The notes: generated by a model from the letters alone, not told the origin. Shown: positions 36,785 to 51,234, counted from the stretch's first letter. The stretch: DNA of 64,000 nucleotides from Stromatinia cepivora (GCA_014898415.1 RCTD01000011.1:1302001-1366000); one strand, 5' to 3'. Program-made: numbers and translations.

Positions 36785-39159
36785 AACCAGCACATCTTTT
36801 CACCATCATGAATGCGATATTATTAGGATATGAAAATGATGAGATTATGAAAGGGAGCTCCTACAGAGACGGATGAAATGAGATTACGATTTGTTTATGA
36901 AATGATATCCTACCTACAGCGATAGTGCCAACATGGAAAATTACGACATATGAGGGAGATTGTTGCGAGCTATAGAACGACTAGTGGTTCTGCATCTGGA
37001 AAGGACATTATTACTCTGTTTAACTGGATATTTTGTGGTTTTATAGGCAGACAGGCAGCTTGCAATGTACAGGTTCAATTGCCTACAGTGTGGAAATTGG
37101 GATTGAATGATGTGATATCGATCAATTAGTGGATATAGAAAATAGCATAGCAATGATATCATAACAGTACCTCTGAATCGCCGCTCGAAATAACAATCCC
37201 ATGTTTCCCTAGTATGATCTTCCCCATATTATTAGGATCCTCCCGCGCGCTAAAAGGATTCAGCTCAGCCAGTCACTTTTTTCGTATTCGCTCGCCCCCC
37301 AATTACACAGTACACTACACACTACAGAGACACCATCTTTCATATGGTTTACCGCCAAGGTGGGCGCTGCTCATGCTGGAATCGTGAAGGCGCCAATGAG
37401 CTAATGAGAGGGCTGGGTTTTGAGGGCGTTGGCGTTTGGTTGATGGAGGGGGTGCTGGATGGGGTGTGATTATGAGGTTAAGGGTTGAGGGGGGGAGGAG
37501 ATGGGAGATGGGAGATGGGAGATGGGAGATGGGAGATGGGAGATGGGAGATGGGAGATGGGAGATGGGAGATGGGAGATGGGAGATGGGAGATGGGAGAT
37601 GGGAGATGGGAGATGGGAGATGGGAGATGGGAGATGGGAGATGGGAGATGGGAGATGGGAGATGGGAGATGGGAGATGGGAGATGGGAGATGGGAGATGG
37701 GAGATGGGAGATGGGAGATGGGAGATGGGAGATGGGAGATGGGAGATGGGAGATGGGAGATGGGAGATGGGAGATGGGAGATGGGAGAAGAGTGATTTGA
37801 TGTGCTATTCTAGTTAATGAGATAGTATAGGCACTAGCTACTAAATATATCCCCATACCACCTATTCACAACAAGAGATCATTTCATTTCATTTCATTCC
37901 ACTTAGTAAATACGTAATCAAATGAAAAATGAAAGATGCTAACCCGTCATTCATCACCTACATCCCAAGTTCCAAGTCCCAACTCCCAAATTCAAAGTTA
38001 GGATGAAGAAATAAGAAAAATAAGGATCACGAGGCAACAGCAGCAAACAGAATATGGGAGAAAAATCTGAAAAATGGAATGAATAGATTTATAGATTTAT
38101 TTAAAGATCCATTTGAGGATCTCTCTAAAACTCACTTCTGCCTGCTGGATAGAGTCTAGAGGAGGATTTAAGATCTAGAAGTAGAAGTAGATTCAAGATC
38201 CAAGACATAAATTGTGATTGTGTGATTGTGTGGTTGTGGCTTTTCTGGTGGGTAGTTTTCACCTTTGTAGGTAGGTAGGTGGACTATGTATGAGATGGAT
38301 TTGTGGATTTGTGGAATTTGAACTTTGCTTTTTTTTGTATGTTTCTCGACTGGTTTCTTATTTCTGGTTTCTCGTTTCTCACTTTCTTTCTTTTCTCACT
38401 TAATGATAAGTTGGTGGTTTTGAAGCTAGAACTAGAGATTCATAGCTAGCTAGTTGATAGGAATAGTTTCAGAGAGATTTGGCCATGGGGGGATGAAGGA
38501 TACTTTATTTATATCATCTGATTCACATTTCATTTTTCTATTCTTTCTTTCTTTCTTCCTTCCTGATATTTTGTTCTTTTGTTTTTCTTGGTTTGATTCC
38601 TACCTGGTTGTTGGTTGGTTGGTTGGTTTCAGATGTGGATATCTACCTATATCATATTATATCATCTTAACTCAACTCAACTCACTCATCTCATCCTATT
38701 CGTCTTCATATTCTTCTTCATATTCACAACCTTTACGCATACGGAACTATCATTTCGAATTTTCATTTCTCCTCTTTACGATTCCTAGGCGAATGCATGC
38801 GTGCGGTTTACTACATACGAACCTAGGTACTCAAGCTTTTGATTCCATTCCTCGGATCCTTTTCCGGGAGTTTCTGAAAGACATAACTGTCTACCTTTCT
38901 TATCAACTGGAATGCAGCCATAGGAGTAAATGGTGATTTGTGGCGTGTGATTGATGTCATTTCTACTTCCCTCTATATTCACAGTATCTCTATTTCCATC
39001 TCTATCTTGATCAACGAGAGAAAGAGAGAGAGAATTGATAATAGACATACGAACGGACTGTCTTTTTTGGAAAGTACCAGTCTGTTTGGATATAATTACT
39101 CGTAATTCAATTATCCTATATTCTCACATCTGATCTCCTGACCCAATCCCTACTTCAAC
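36785..39159. other. Intergenic region with a large minisatellite
   Basis: No gene is supported. Open frames at 37436-37856 are made by the 7-bp repeat, and the frame at 38454-38936 has a simple-sequence, Ser/Tyr/Phe-rich translation without family features. The last 600 bp before 39160 are pyrimidine-rich and probably hold the promoter and leader of the methyltransferase gene. Confidence 0.55.
37498..37788. repeat. Perfect 7-bp minisatellite (GAGATGG)n, about 41 copies
   Basis: The unit repeats without visible change over 291 bp. Because 7 is not a multiple of 3 and the repeat holds no stop in either direction, long spurious reading frames exist on both strands (GDGRWEM repeats on plus, PSPISHL repeats on minus). 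Each unit carries GGG separated by four bases, a pattern able to form G-quadruplexes. Confidence 0.98.
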
Positions 39160-40309
39160 ATGGGTTTACGAGTTGCACAAAGTATGTATTCTTCAATCCA
39201 TCCATCCATGCAATTCCCCTTCAATCCGACTTCCCAATAATCACAAACAACCCACTCATCTAACCAACCCCCCAGTCTGCGGCCTCTGGTTCTGGCTAGC
39301 CTTCGCCTTCTTCCTCTTCGTAATCTTCCACCAATCCGACATCATCCTCCCCTCACCCTCCTTACACCTCGATCCAAAACTCCACACCCCTACCCCTTCC
39401 CCTCTCAAACCCCTCTCAACCTTCGAACGAATGGCCCGCTCCGAATCCGCTTGGCGCACCTCCGTACATTCCCGTCATGAAATGGCTGCTAAACATACCT
39501 CTTACCCACGGATCCCCTTTTTTCCAGCCCAAAAACTATCTGATTTCTCAAGGACACCTTATACGATATGGGATTTCTTTCCCGCGTCATGGACGTGTCC
39601 GCATGATATTCAGCGAGTGGGACGACTAGGCGATGGAGGAAAATGGGTTTGCGGTATGAGTTTATATGAAAAACACAAATCATCTACTCCTAAATCCGCC
39701 TCCAATGAGAAATCAACCAAAGAAGAAGAAAACGAAAACGAAAATGGAATAATCATCTACAGTTTCGGCGTCAACGACGAATCAACCTTTGAAGAAGAAA
39801 TGCTCTCCCGAATCCCCACCTCCCAAATCCACGCCTACGATTTCTCCGTCACGAAATTCGGGCCTCAACTTTCTCCCGCCTACGCCTCTCGAGCTCACTT
39901 TCTCAAGTACGGTTTGGGATCCACAGATATACCTTCCAAAACACCGCCTTTTTATACGCTCCAAACACTCATGGCCCAGAATAACCACACTTATATCGAT
40001 ATTCTCAAGATCGACATTGAAGGATCTGAATACACGGCCTTGGATTCGTTTATGGATTTTCATCAACAGGAAGGTAAATTACCGGTTGGTCAGGTGATGA
40101 TTGAGTTACATTTGGTGGATGATGAACATGTACATTTTGAGCGGTTTTTGAAATGGTGGGAACGGCTTGAGGGGTTTGGTATGAGACCGACTTGGTTTGA
40201 GACAAATTTGTTGGCGGTTACGTTGGGAGAGGGGAAGACGGATCCCAGGTGTGTGGAGTATGTTTGGGTTAATGTGAGGGATGAGAGGAGTGTTTTGTTG
40301 GGGGAGTAG
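39160..40309 (+). CDS. Membrane-anchored METTL24-like methyltransferase-domain protein
   Basis: Two exons (39160-39181 and 39276-40309) give 351 aa. The first exon holds only MGLRVAQ and one base of the next codon. The 94-nt intron (GTATGT to CCCAG, branch TCTAACC) joins it in frame to ICGLWFWLAFAFFLFVIF, an uncleaved signal anchor at residues about 8-25. That predicts a type II membrane protein of the secretory pathway. The lumenal part contains the family pattern WTCPHDIQRVGRLGDGGKWVC (shown in part), a Rossmann-like stretch IIYSFGVNDESTFEEEM, HAYDF, and DILKIDIEGSEYTAL with the acidic residues usual in this methyltransferase-like family (Methyltransf_22). An acidic insert (KEEENENENG) follows the glycine-rich part. 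Substrate unknown. The gene is convergent with the reductase downstream. Confidence 0.9.
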
Positions 40310-40729
40310 GGGGATGGGATTTTGGGAAAGAGACGCAGAGAGGCTGACCTTTCTGTCTTGGGGGAATCTTGCTGTAGATATATCAAAGGTATGGTTTTGG
40401 GTCTGGTTAAGGTGATTGGGTATGGTACATAGGAAATCCGGTTGGTTGGTTGGTTAAGACGGCAAAAGACATACCTGTAAAGGAAATGAAAAATGGTACA
40501 TACAGAGGCAATCTAACGGAGAAATCCTGTGTGTTGAAGTGCGTGCCTTGAACGCATCGAAGGAGTTTCTAGCCGTTGAGTTCTATCAAAGTATAGGGAA
40601 ATAAGTCTACGGAAAACTATATCCGAACATCCTTATACAACAGCAATGAAACCAACAAACCACCAACCGAAATGCTCGTGCTCAAACGACAAGTACCTTA
40701 CAACAATTCAACCACCTACCTCATCCAAC
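40310..40729. other. Convergent 3' spacer
   Basis: It lies between the 3' ends of the methyltransferase (plus) and the Ayr1-like reductase (minus). It should hold both polyadenylation regions. I see no gene. Confidence 0.6.
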
Positions 40730-41858
40730 TCACGACGTCTTCACCCCCTCTCCATCCCTCCCCCTCCCCCTCACCAACCCCTCCAACCTCCTCAACCCAA
40801 ACATCCCAGGCAGAACTAAATCAAAAAACCAACTCCCCACCCAATTCCTCGCAAACCAAACAATCCACGTCTTATTTCCCCTCCACATTGTCCTCACCCC
40901 CCCTCTCACAACCGCATCCACTACACCTTTCGCATATTCCGCATTGGGCATTGCGCCTGCACTCTGAGAATGAGTTACTCTTGTTTGGAATTCATCTTCG
41001 ATTTCGAGGTAGAGGGATGAGGGGGGTAATGTGCGTGAGGTGCGGGCGATGTTTGATTGGACGCCGCCTGTTACGACGACCATTACGCGGACGGAGAAGG
41101 GTGCGAGTTCGAGGCGGAGAGTGCGGGAGTAGGCGTGCAGAGCGGCTTTGGAGGCATTGTATACGCTGCCGAAGACGTAGGGGAGGATCTGTAGATGGGG
41201 TTGGGGTTAGAATGTTATTGTCTGAGAGAATGAGAGATGTGAGAGATTGGATGAGAATAATGGGATGAAAACGTACTGCTGCTAAGCTTCCTATATTGAT
41301 AATCAGACCTTTTCGTTTGATCAACAGAGGTGTAAAGACCTGGCACATAGCCATGACGCCAAAAACATTCGTTTCGAAACAATGTCGCGCATCGTCCAAA
41401 TCTACATCCAAAGCAGGCATTGTGCAATTTCTTCCCCTACAACCCAATGCATTAGCACCACATTTCCTAGCACATCTCCTCGCATATCCCCTTCCTCACC
41501 CCCTTCCCAAAACATTCACTCCTCACTCACGCATTATTAACTAGGACATCCAAACCCCCAATCACGCCGCTCCCAATCCAACCCTCTACATCGCTCTTCG
41601 CCTTCTTAATACTCTTCCCATCCGTAACATCTAGACTCAAGGTCCTAATACCCAATTCCTTCAAATCGTCGATTTTAGACGCGGAACGCGCGCTGGCAAT
41701 GACGACGTAGCCGCGCGAATGGAAGTCGAGAGCGAGCGAATGTCCGATTCCGCCTGCTGTGCAACTGGGGGTTTGGTGAGTTAGTCGAAAAGAAGGAGGT
41801 AGAGAAAGGGAGGAGAGTGGTACCCGGTGATTAGGACGGTTTTTTGGGAGGTGGTCAT
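40730..41858 (-). CDS. AYR1: Short-chain dehydrogenase, Ayr1-like (1-acyl-DHAP reductase family)
   Basis: Four exons (41858-41824, 41764-41531, 41436-41277, 41188-40730) join to 295 aa, close to the yeast Ayr1 length. All three introns are GT-AG, of 59, 94 and 88 nt. The fold markers of a classical SDR are present: VLITGCTAGGIGHSLAL for cofactor binding at the N terminus, VLVNNAGRNCTMPALDVDL, INIGSLAA with the catalytic serine region, and SVYNASKAALHAYSRTLRLE with the YxxxK pair. The C terminus carries a hydrophobic region (NKTWIVWFARNWVGSWFFDL) suited to membrane or lipid-droplet attachment. Yeast Ayr1 reduces acyl-dihydroxyacetone phosphate with NADPH on lipid droplets and ER; the same role here is inferred from similarity. 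No single frame covers the gene, so a gene finder without introns would miss it. Confidence 0.9.
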
Positions 41859-42526
41859 GGTGTGGTTAGTTGGGTTAGTATGGTGGTTTGTTGGTGTGAG
41901 TTGATGGTGCAATGCGGTGCGGTTGCGGATGGAGGCTTCTCTATGGGGAATCGTGAAGATTGAATGGAACGAAATGTAACGCTAAAGATTACTCTGAGGA
42001 AGGAAGGGCGAGAATGGGAAGCAGGGGGGGGGGGCTTTCATAAAGGGGGGGGGGGGCATGGTACTACCTTACGCCAAACGGAAATCTTGATATGAAGCTT
42101 GGACTTGTAAATCAAACTGAAGTTTGTCTTGAGGCTCAAAGCTCAAAGCTCAAAGCTTGAAGATAAGAAAGATAAGAAAGATAAAAAAGATAAAGATGGG
42201 GATTCGCGTTTTCTGCTTACCTGCTGTAGCTCGATATTTATGCAAGGTACCATCATCAAATCAATAATTGTTTTCTGATGTTTTGTTATTTTTTTTAACA
42301 TTTCGAGTCTGATGTCTAGGGTAGAAGTTGATATCTCTAGACGTCCATTATCCAATATCTAGATACAAAAAGATGTAATGTAAATATTCGACTCGTAAAA
42401 GAAGCAGAAAACGCTTTCAATATGCAATTATATGCAATTATATGCAACTTCCACGATATATATATATATATATATCCAACGCCAATAGCATGCTATCCCA
42501 AACCAAATCCATCAACCATAACTAAA
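41859..42526. other. Spacer between acyltransferase and reductase genes
   Basis: Both flanking genes are on the minus strand. The part near 41859 is the likely reductase promoter. It includes G runs near 42,026-42,056, AGATAAGAA-type repeats near 42,160-42,195, and an alternating TA stretch near 42,457-42,475. Confidence 0.55.
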
Positions 42527-44071
42527 CTAAAGTTGGGTATTTCCCCTTCTAGGACTTTCACTATCCTTATCAATCAAACATTTACTCTCAAGCCACCTCG
42601 CAAATTTCGTCGACGGTACATCGATTCCCCTCCAAAATACATCTGCTGTCCACAATATGAACGGTCCATAAATCAGTAATCCTGCCACCCAAACACCATG
42701 TCTACCCATGAAAGAACCTTTTCCAATCGTCCGTTCAAACACCGGTGCGAAGACCGGCTCGAGAATCGTAAGGCAGAGGTTATGGGTTAGATAGAGGGCA
42801 TATGATATATTGCCTAGATATTGAGCAAGTGGTAGGTTGAAAAGAGATTGTAAGGTGGGGAGTTGAGTGCATGCTAGTACTATTTGGAAGGCGGCGAGAC
42901 AAAACCAAACTCTTTGGCCTTGATAGGGCTTCGGAGTGTGTGCATCGAGGATTGAGAGAAGAGGAACTTCATCCACATGCTTGTTTGTCCAGGAGGAAAT
43001 ATAGAGACCGCAAATAAGGTTGAAAATCCAGAAGGCCTTGATGAAAATGCTTTTGTTGTAGGCCGTACTGGGATTTGTGGTATCGAACGCTGTACCACTA
43101 GGAGATTCGGTCTTTTTATCGTCGAATTCCGTGGTGGGGAGAATGGGAGAGGATTCGGGAAAGTTGGATGGTGTTGAGTTGTATGATTGAAGGAGTGTGA
43201 CTTCGGCAATGAACATTCCGCCTAAAAATTCAACCGTGTGTAATTGTGCGCTCCAGAAACAGAACGACATAATACACGCGAGAATCAGGAGTCGCATATT
43301 TATGCGAGCATGAGAAAGCCCAAGTATAACGATAAATAGAAGCATTGATTGTGCGAATTCCACGGGAATGGTCCATAGGGCTGGATTGTAGCGTGGCATA
43401 GGCGAAGAAGGGTCGTCCCATCTCCAGGATGTTTGTAAAAGTTGCCAGCAAGTTTCATACCAATTTCCAATCTGAGCGGTAAGTGACAATAAGGGAAAGC
43501 CGTATCGAGCTTCGGAGAATCCATAATATACGGATATAGACATGATAAAGAGTGTTATAAAGGAAGGTAAGAAAAGACGAACTGCGCGGCGGAAAACGGA
43601 TGAAGATAGTGTAGATGCGAGTGCCGAATACTGTTCAGAATGTATTTGTTTCAAAGGTTTGAAGGTAAGGACGAATCCGGAAATAATGAAAAATATATGT
43701 ACCATTGGTCTGGCAGAATATAATACTCGAATAAATGGGAGTTGTATAGGTGATGAAGGTGCTCCATCTTCGTAAAGTCCATATGGTTCAGTCCACCATC
43801 CAATATTCTCCTCAGTATAATGTCCCATAAATACGATGAACGAAGCCACTCCTCGCAGACCATCGAGATATGAAGTGGGGTGCAACTTTTGCATCTTTGG
43901 CGAACCGGGTCGTATCGTTCTTCGTTGTAAAAAACTTGGTATACATCCATATGCGAGTTTTTGGAGTAGGCGTTTTCCTGAACTCAAGAGGACAGTATAA
44001 TCCGAATTCTGCGAATCTGTTTCCATTATCGCCCAGAACATTTGAGGTCTATATCCCTTGGCTACCATCAT
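42527..44071 (-). CDS. Multi-pass membrane acyltransferase (acyltransferase 3 family)
   Basis: A single exon of 514 aa, starting at the first of two adjacent ATGs. The family start signature is clear near residues 65-90: HPTSYLDGLRGVASFIVFMGH, which includes the conserved YLDGLRG and the following His. About ten hydrophobic segments follow, for example VHIFFIISGFVLTF, LFLPSFITLFIMSISVYYG, LLFIVILGLSH, AFWIFNLICGLYIS and YLGNISYALYLTHNL. Members of this family (Acyl_transf_3) transfer acyl groups onto sugars, sterols or other small molecules in membranes. The precise substrate cannot be read from sequence. Related fungal proteins are often just called acyltransferase 3 or 'hard surface induced protein'. 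The length is typical and no break is seen. Confidence 0.92.
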   Translation of the reverse strand: MMVAKGYRPQMFWAIMETDSQNSDYTVLLSSGKRLLQKLAYGCIPSFLQRRTIRPGSPKMQKLHPTSYLDGLRGVASFIVFMGHYTEENIGWWTEPYGLYEDGAPSSPIQLPFIRVLYSARPMVHIFFIISGFVLTFKPLKQIHSEQYSALASTLSSSVFRRAVRLFLPSFITLFIMSISVYYGFSEARYGFPLLSLTAQIGNWYETCWQLLQTSWRWDDPSSPMPRYNPALWTIPVEFAQSMLLFIVILGLSHARINMRLLILACIMSFCFWSAQLHTVEFLGGMFIAEVTLLQSYNSTPSNFPESSPILPTTEFDDKKTESPSGTAFDTTNPSTAYNKSIFIKAFWIFNLICGLYISSWTNKHVDEVPLLSILDAHTPKPYQGQRVWFCLAAFQIVLACTQLPTLQSLFNLPLAQYLGNISYALYLTHNLCLTILEPVFAPVFERTIGKGSFMGRHGVWVAGLLIYGPFILWTADVFWRGIDVPSTKFARWLESKCLIDKDSESPRRGNTQL

Positions 44072-45549
44072 GATGAAAGAGTTGCTGTAGTGACAATACC
44101 TGATTGTGCCGTAGAGCTAACAGTGGTGATAGTCTATGAATAGAGAAAGGTTGACTCTCACAAAGCTCCAACACTTCTATGTGAGGTCTTTCTATCCTAC
44201 AATGTCATATAAATATATTTTGAAGAGAACGGTTTGGGCGGGGATATCAAAAACAAAACGAAACAGTAGGAAATTGAAATAAGAGATGTATGGTATGAGA
44301 AAGACACGAAGGAAAATCTTCATTCGGGGAGGGCGGGCACAACCTCTTTTCTCAAACCATGCAGCCCCCAAGTTGTTCGGTCCATGCAAAGCTTCTTTAG
44401 GAGGTGATCGACTACTTTTGCAGGGGCGCCTCCGGTGAATTTAAAGTTATTATTTTTGCGTTCATATCCAATTAGTCTGGGATTCAACCGCCAAGTTTAC
44501 CCTTTTAGCTTTGGTCCCATAGTTCATCCTTTCCGACTCGCTGCTACCCTCTCTCCACGATCAGTCACGCTTGTGGTTTTTGTTGATGAAATGGGCATTT
44601 TGTTTATACATTTATTTACCAGGAAATATCCATGAGTAAATGCTCGATTGATTGAATCCAATAATTTGCATTTTTCATCTCTTACAAATCTGTAGAAGTA
44701 ATGCTACAGCTTCTGCTTGAGATTTCAACCTTAAAACTTCTAGATTCCCCTATTATGTTGGAGTAGCGGCAGGTCCCAGAGACAAATGACGAATTAGAGT
44801 AAAAAGAGCCAAGATACGTTGGGATATCTCCACATGAATCGAGATTTGAGCTGCTCAGAATGATTCGATGATGGGAAGAAGAATTCAGGAGAACCTTGTT
44901 TGGTGGAGTGAGTAGTGGGGCGCGGGTAAAGACCCTATCTCTACCTAGATGTGCAGGTTTCAGCTATTTGGGATCCTTAAGTTCTAGAACCCGTTGAACC
45001 ATTCAATTGTATGGTAATCTTATAAGTTGAATCCTTCCCATGTCAAAACCGCAGAGTACAAATTCTATTGTAACGGTAATTGTACATTGAGGTAAGTGAG
45101 TAACCGAGGTAATTCGCTAATCACCATGCCAAATTTCAAATTTACGTAGTATGTTTACTTGTTATCTACAACTCTAATAGGAACTCGCCTTTTATCATGT
45201 TAGCATTGCTCAACCTGCTGCATATACAGACTTACAGACTTACACCAATCCCTAATCACAACAACTAATGTTTAACGCACAGTACATAAGGAATCTTCGG
45301 TGATGTTCACTTCAATCAGCATCCTAAACACATTACGTACCGCAATATATTTACATCCACAATATATAATCTACCAGCCAGCCCCTGCCAAGGTGGCAAT
45401 TTTCCAACACATCCATTAATCTGATAATGAATATCATCCCACATTGAATATACTCGAGTACAGAAATATGACTGGCTGAATGTTCAATTCATGCGTGGTT
45501 GATATCGATTAGTTCTACTTGGAGGTCTTCAATCTATTTGATACGAAAC
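44072..45549. other. Gene-free region upstream of the acyltransferase
   Basis: It probably includes the acyltransferase promoter. The frames at 44192-44389 and 44435-44635 are short and unrecognised. Nothing else can be supported. Confidence 0.5.
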
Positions 45550-47290
45550 ATCAAAGTTGCACTCTATATCCCGCGCCGAATTTGCGGACCAGGCTCGTGG
45601 CGTAAAATGCAATCGGCTCGAGAGTTTCTTACTCGGACCACAATATCTCGAGGCTCTGTTCATTATTTTGAGTAGGTCGGCGATTACCAGTTCCATTTCG
45701 AGATTTCCGTTAGGGGCTTTGATGCGAAATGTGCCATCATCGTGCTGACTAGAGTTTGGACTGCATCAATAAACGATCAAATATGGGGAAGGATCCACGC
45801 AGTATATACTTTTGACGAGTGCGGTCGGTGCGAAAGTGATACTGGGTACGTTTCTCTATTCTTTTTACTGATTGAGCCCAAGTGCGAACAAATACTGCCT
45901 CCATTCACTATTCGATCCGTACGTACTGATACCTCCAGTATCAATTCAACGGATGAGAAGAGATATACAAACAGTACGAGAGACGAAGGGACGACAAGGA
46001 TATGTCGGCGAAGAGATGGTGGAAGGAAATGAACTCTGGCGCAAATGGACCACTGCAGATACGAACTGAGAAGGATTTTTCTTCATCCCATCGTCCGAGA
46101 AGGCGGCAAGGGGTTAAGGATACTCAGGTAAGCTTACAATCGGGCGTCCTTTGACTGATCGGCATCGGTACATAGTAGCATTGTGGGATGGATCACAATC
46201 CTGGATTTTACGACCATGTACGCGCCCATCCATAATATCAATGGAACAGTGGCATCAAGGTTCACTGGGAGTCATTGGAGGAGTTTTCCAGCCAACTACA
46301 CTTGAAGACTCACACGAGTGTGGGATGCTGACCAGCAGTTCTTCAGACGCTTTCCACCTGTTTTCTTCGTCTGTCTTACTTACACACCAAAACTTATGTT
46401 CATACTCGGATATTCAATTACATCTCTCCACCTACTATATTTCCTTTCAGTAGTTAATTTACCATCGCAAATTTTCCGTGCATGTCTCTGTACAGAATCA
46501 TATGCCCGAGTCAATTGAAGTTGCCTTGATCAAAATTTAAATTATTGTATTAGATGGAAGAAATCGTTTTGATCGAAAATGCCCGCATCGCGCCATACTA
46601 ATTCCTGCCCTCCAAATGCAAATCACAACGCATGCATCGTTTCTCCTCATTAAGCTTCGGGATTGACTTCATTTTTCTCTTCGTATTGGCTCGTAGTGGT
46701 AAAGTGAATAAGATTCGTGTTTCCGGAGTTCTGGCAATGCATAGTTCTGCCACGGAACGTATCGAGGACTCGAACAGAAATCTTGAGGAGTTCGGGTGTT
46801 GAGTTAGCCGCATTCGTATTCTTGATAGAGTTGACGAGGTCTAGATTAATCTATGCACCGAGGAAAAACAGCTCTCCTGCCATTTTCAGGAGTTCAATAG
46901 CATCATCGGTATTTCTAACGATGCTAGTATATAATTGAAGCTTGCAATAGCGAGAGACTGCAGTACTTGTTCAAAAGGTCCAGAGAGAGCTGAATGTGGT
47001 CCAATTTCAATGGCACATTTGACTTTTTCCAGCCCAATGGTCTCAAACTTGGTAATGACTGCCTGGTCGAACTTAACCCGACCCCTTAAACTATAATTAT
47101 CACACCAATACTTGATTGAGAGAGTTCTTTATGGATTTGTCGGCCCGTCACCGATGAAATCATTCTTGCTCGAAGGAATCTCTTGTCAAGTGCCTCATTA
47201 TCCAACCTTGCAAGAGCGGCATTGTATGGCTTATCATATTCTGGGGAAACTGCAGTCTCGACTTCGTGACGCATTACAGGTATTATGAAT
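45550..47290 (-). pseudogene. Relic of a reducing polyketide synthase (AT domain end, possibly DH)
   Basis: On the minus strand, 47290 to about 46,800 reads as the end of a PKS acyltransferase domain across at least one frameshift and several stops. It includes MISSVTGRQIHKEL, then in another frame YWCDNYSLRGRVKFDQAV, CAIEIGPHSALSGPFEQVL, and TDDAIELLKMAGELFFLGA followed by a stop. These match the known order SSVTG, YWxDN, VxFxxAV, EIGPHxxLxGP. Nearer 46,340, SSVVGWKTPPMTPSEP resembles the start of a dehydratase domain (HxLLGxxxPxxxPxEPrW), and a frame-shifted VVKSRIVIHP may continue it. No ketosynthase or other modules are visible, and nothing upstream of the AT fragment matches. The AT identification is firm; the DH part, and the extent down to 45,550, are tentative. 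Confidence 0.75.
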
Positions 47291-48474
47291 TGCGTAAGCG
47301 GAAGAGGAACAGGCGGTATTTATGGTAAAGCTAATTTGTTCGCGAACTATCAAGGGCAGGATAATCTCACCAAAAGTGTGAGAAACTCACCTGGACCTTG
47401 GAGATTAAAAGTATTACCAGCATGGTTACTAATGGATATCGGGATCTACTCCCATCGTCGAATAACTATGTGGAAAATCTGTCTGTCTGAACAACTTACC
47501 TACTTCTATAAACTCCGCGACTTTTTATCGTGCCCACATCACATCACATGGAGAAGAATTATGAAAACTCAATACATGCGGCACCAGTCATCAAACATCA
47601 AACATCGGAAATCCCATATGTCTTACGTATACACTTAACCCCCAGAGTGATAACTATCATCATCAAGCTATGTATAACTAACTCCCCATTAACTAATCAA
47701 TAACCCTCATCTGCTGGTTCTGGTAGTCTACATGAATTGGGACTCCCAATCAGGGACCGCGTGTTTTCAAGGATATATTAAATAAATATACATATAATTT
47801 TCTGCCCCAGATATGAGAATCAGATACTATCTCCGCTGCAGTACATACATAATATTATACTACAAAAGTACTTATATTTCCATAATATATTCATTAACAT
47901 ACATTTACAAGACTTTACAAGAATTTCAACCCATTTGCGATTTCGTATTGCAACAACATTTATCTTCCTCCTATCTACAAATGATCAAGCAGTTGAGACT
48001 TGTATGAATAAAGATGGATGATATGATGATGGTGAAAGAAAACAGAGCAATGAGAAAAACCTCAAGGGTGCTGAGATTGACGCTCGGAATTCGGTGTGTG
48101 CGGACCTATGGTGCTACCATGGCTATATGTTTAAATTTACGTTCAATTAATAGCGCACCAGGAACAGCTGGAAGGGGAACTTGTCTGCAAGCACATGGAA
48201 TAAAGCATCATTTCGTGTGTAGATGTGAGACTGAAATTTTGTAAGTTGAAGCGACTCTAACTGTTTGATCTCAATAATGAAAAACGAAGATAGATTCTGC
48301 TAACCTCATCATATCCATCGCTAGCTACATGACTTATGTGCATGCGACTCTAAATCTTTTGCTCTATCTATCTAAAGCCTGTAAAAAAACGCCCCAAATG
48401 CTCGTTTGGAATTGTGTTGATCCCAAAAGGCATGATCCAATCACGCCGTCAAATCCAATGTACGAAAAAGCAAT
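47291..48474. other. Gene-free spacer between PKS relic and ATP sulfurylase
   Basis: It holds only short frames without recognisable protein. The right part is the downstream region of MET3. Confidence 0.5.
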
Positions 48475-50550
<2,076 letters not shown>

Positions 50551-51229
50551 ATCTGCGGTTTAAGGTAGTAAAAGATAAGCTGTTCTGGGAACTTGGGGAA
50601 AGAATTGAGGATATTAAAAAGACCTGAGGTTGTAATATTGTATGGGGAGAAGAGAAAACTGGAGAGAGAAAGATGGATAGAAAGTGAGAGAGCAACTTAA
50701 GTTATAAATAAGAGATATGGAACAAACAAGGACGATATTACCTCTAAGTTTCTTCTTAAAATAATGTGCCTACCAAGAGAATTTAATAATTTTTTTTTCT
50801 TTACTAAAGCTTTACTATCCTCTCAACCGCCTTGTATGGAATCCGATTCGGGACAAAAGGGACCTAGGGAAAATGACGTGCTCGGTAGGTCTTCATCTTA
50901 CAAAGACGCGTATGTTAATGATAATGACACGTAAGGCTATCAAATTATTAATCCAAATTAGATGTTTATATGGGGAAAAGGGTTGAATGAAGCGGGAAAG
51001 AAAGGATAAGGGGGTGAAAATATAAAAATGGATTAGTTATAGGTACCTAGTAAGCAACGAAGACGGTACATTTGTCAGAATGATCAGGAAACTTCAATAC
51101 CAATTATAATAGATACCTACCTAGGTCATTAGATATATCTAATTACCAATTGGAAGGATATGTCTCAGAATCTTTTGAGCATTCTACCATCATAACATCT
51201 TGCTGTTGTCTTCTGGATGGATATGATAG
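50551..51229. other. MET3 upstream region
   Basis: This is what remains next to MET3 of the MET3/ISD11 intergenic region, up to the target duplication of the retroelement. No gene is seen. Confidence 0.6.
50874..50932 (-). promoter_or_regulatory. Possible ACGT-core sites upstream of MET3
   Basis: In MET3 orientation this part contains CACGTCA (50880-50874) and ACGTGTCA (50932-50925), about 320-380 bp before the start codon. Sulfur genes of fungi are commonly controlled by bZIP (Cys3/MetR) and bHLH (Cbf1) proteins that bind ACGT-centred or CACGTG sites. Neither is a perfect ATGRYRYCAT site, so this is only a candidate. Confidence 0.3.
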
Positions 51230-51234
51230 GCAAC

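Noticed and set aside
37436..37856. Long open frames of 99-128 codons on both strands
   Set aside because: They are produced by a stop-free 7-bp repeat read in every frame and are not genes.
38454..38936. 160-codon plus-strand frame
   Set aside because: The translation is simple-sequence (Ser/Phe/Tyr runs from pyrimidine-rich DNA) and lies in the probable promoter of the methyltransferase gene.
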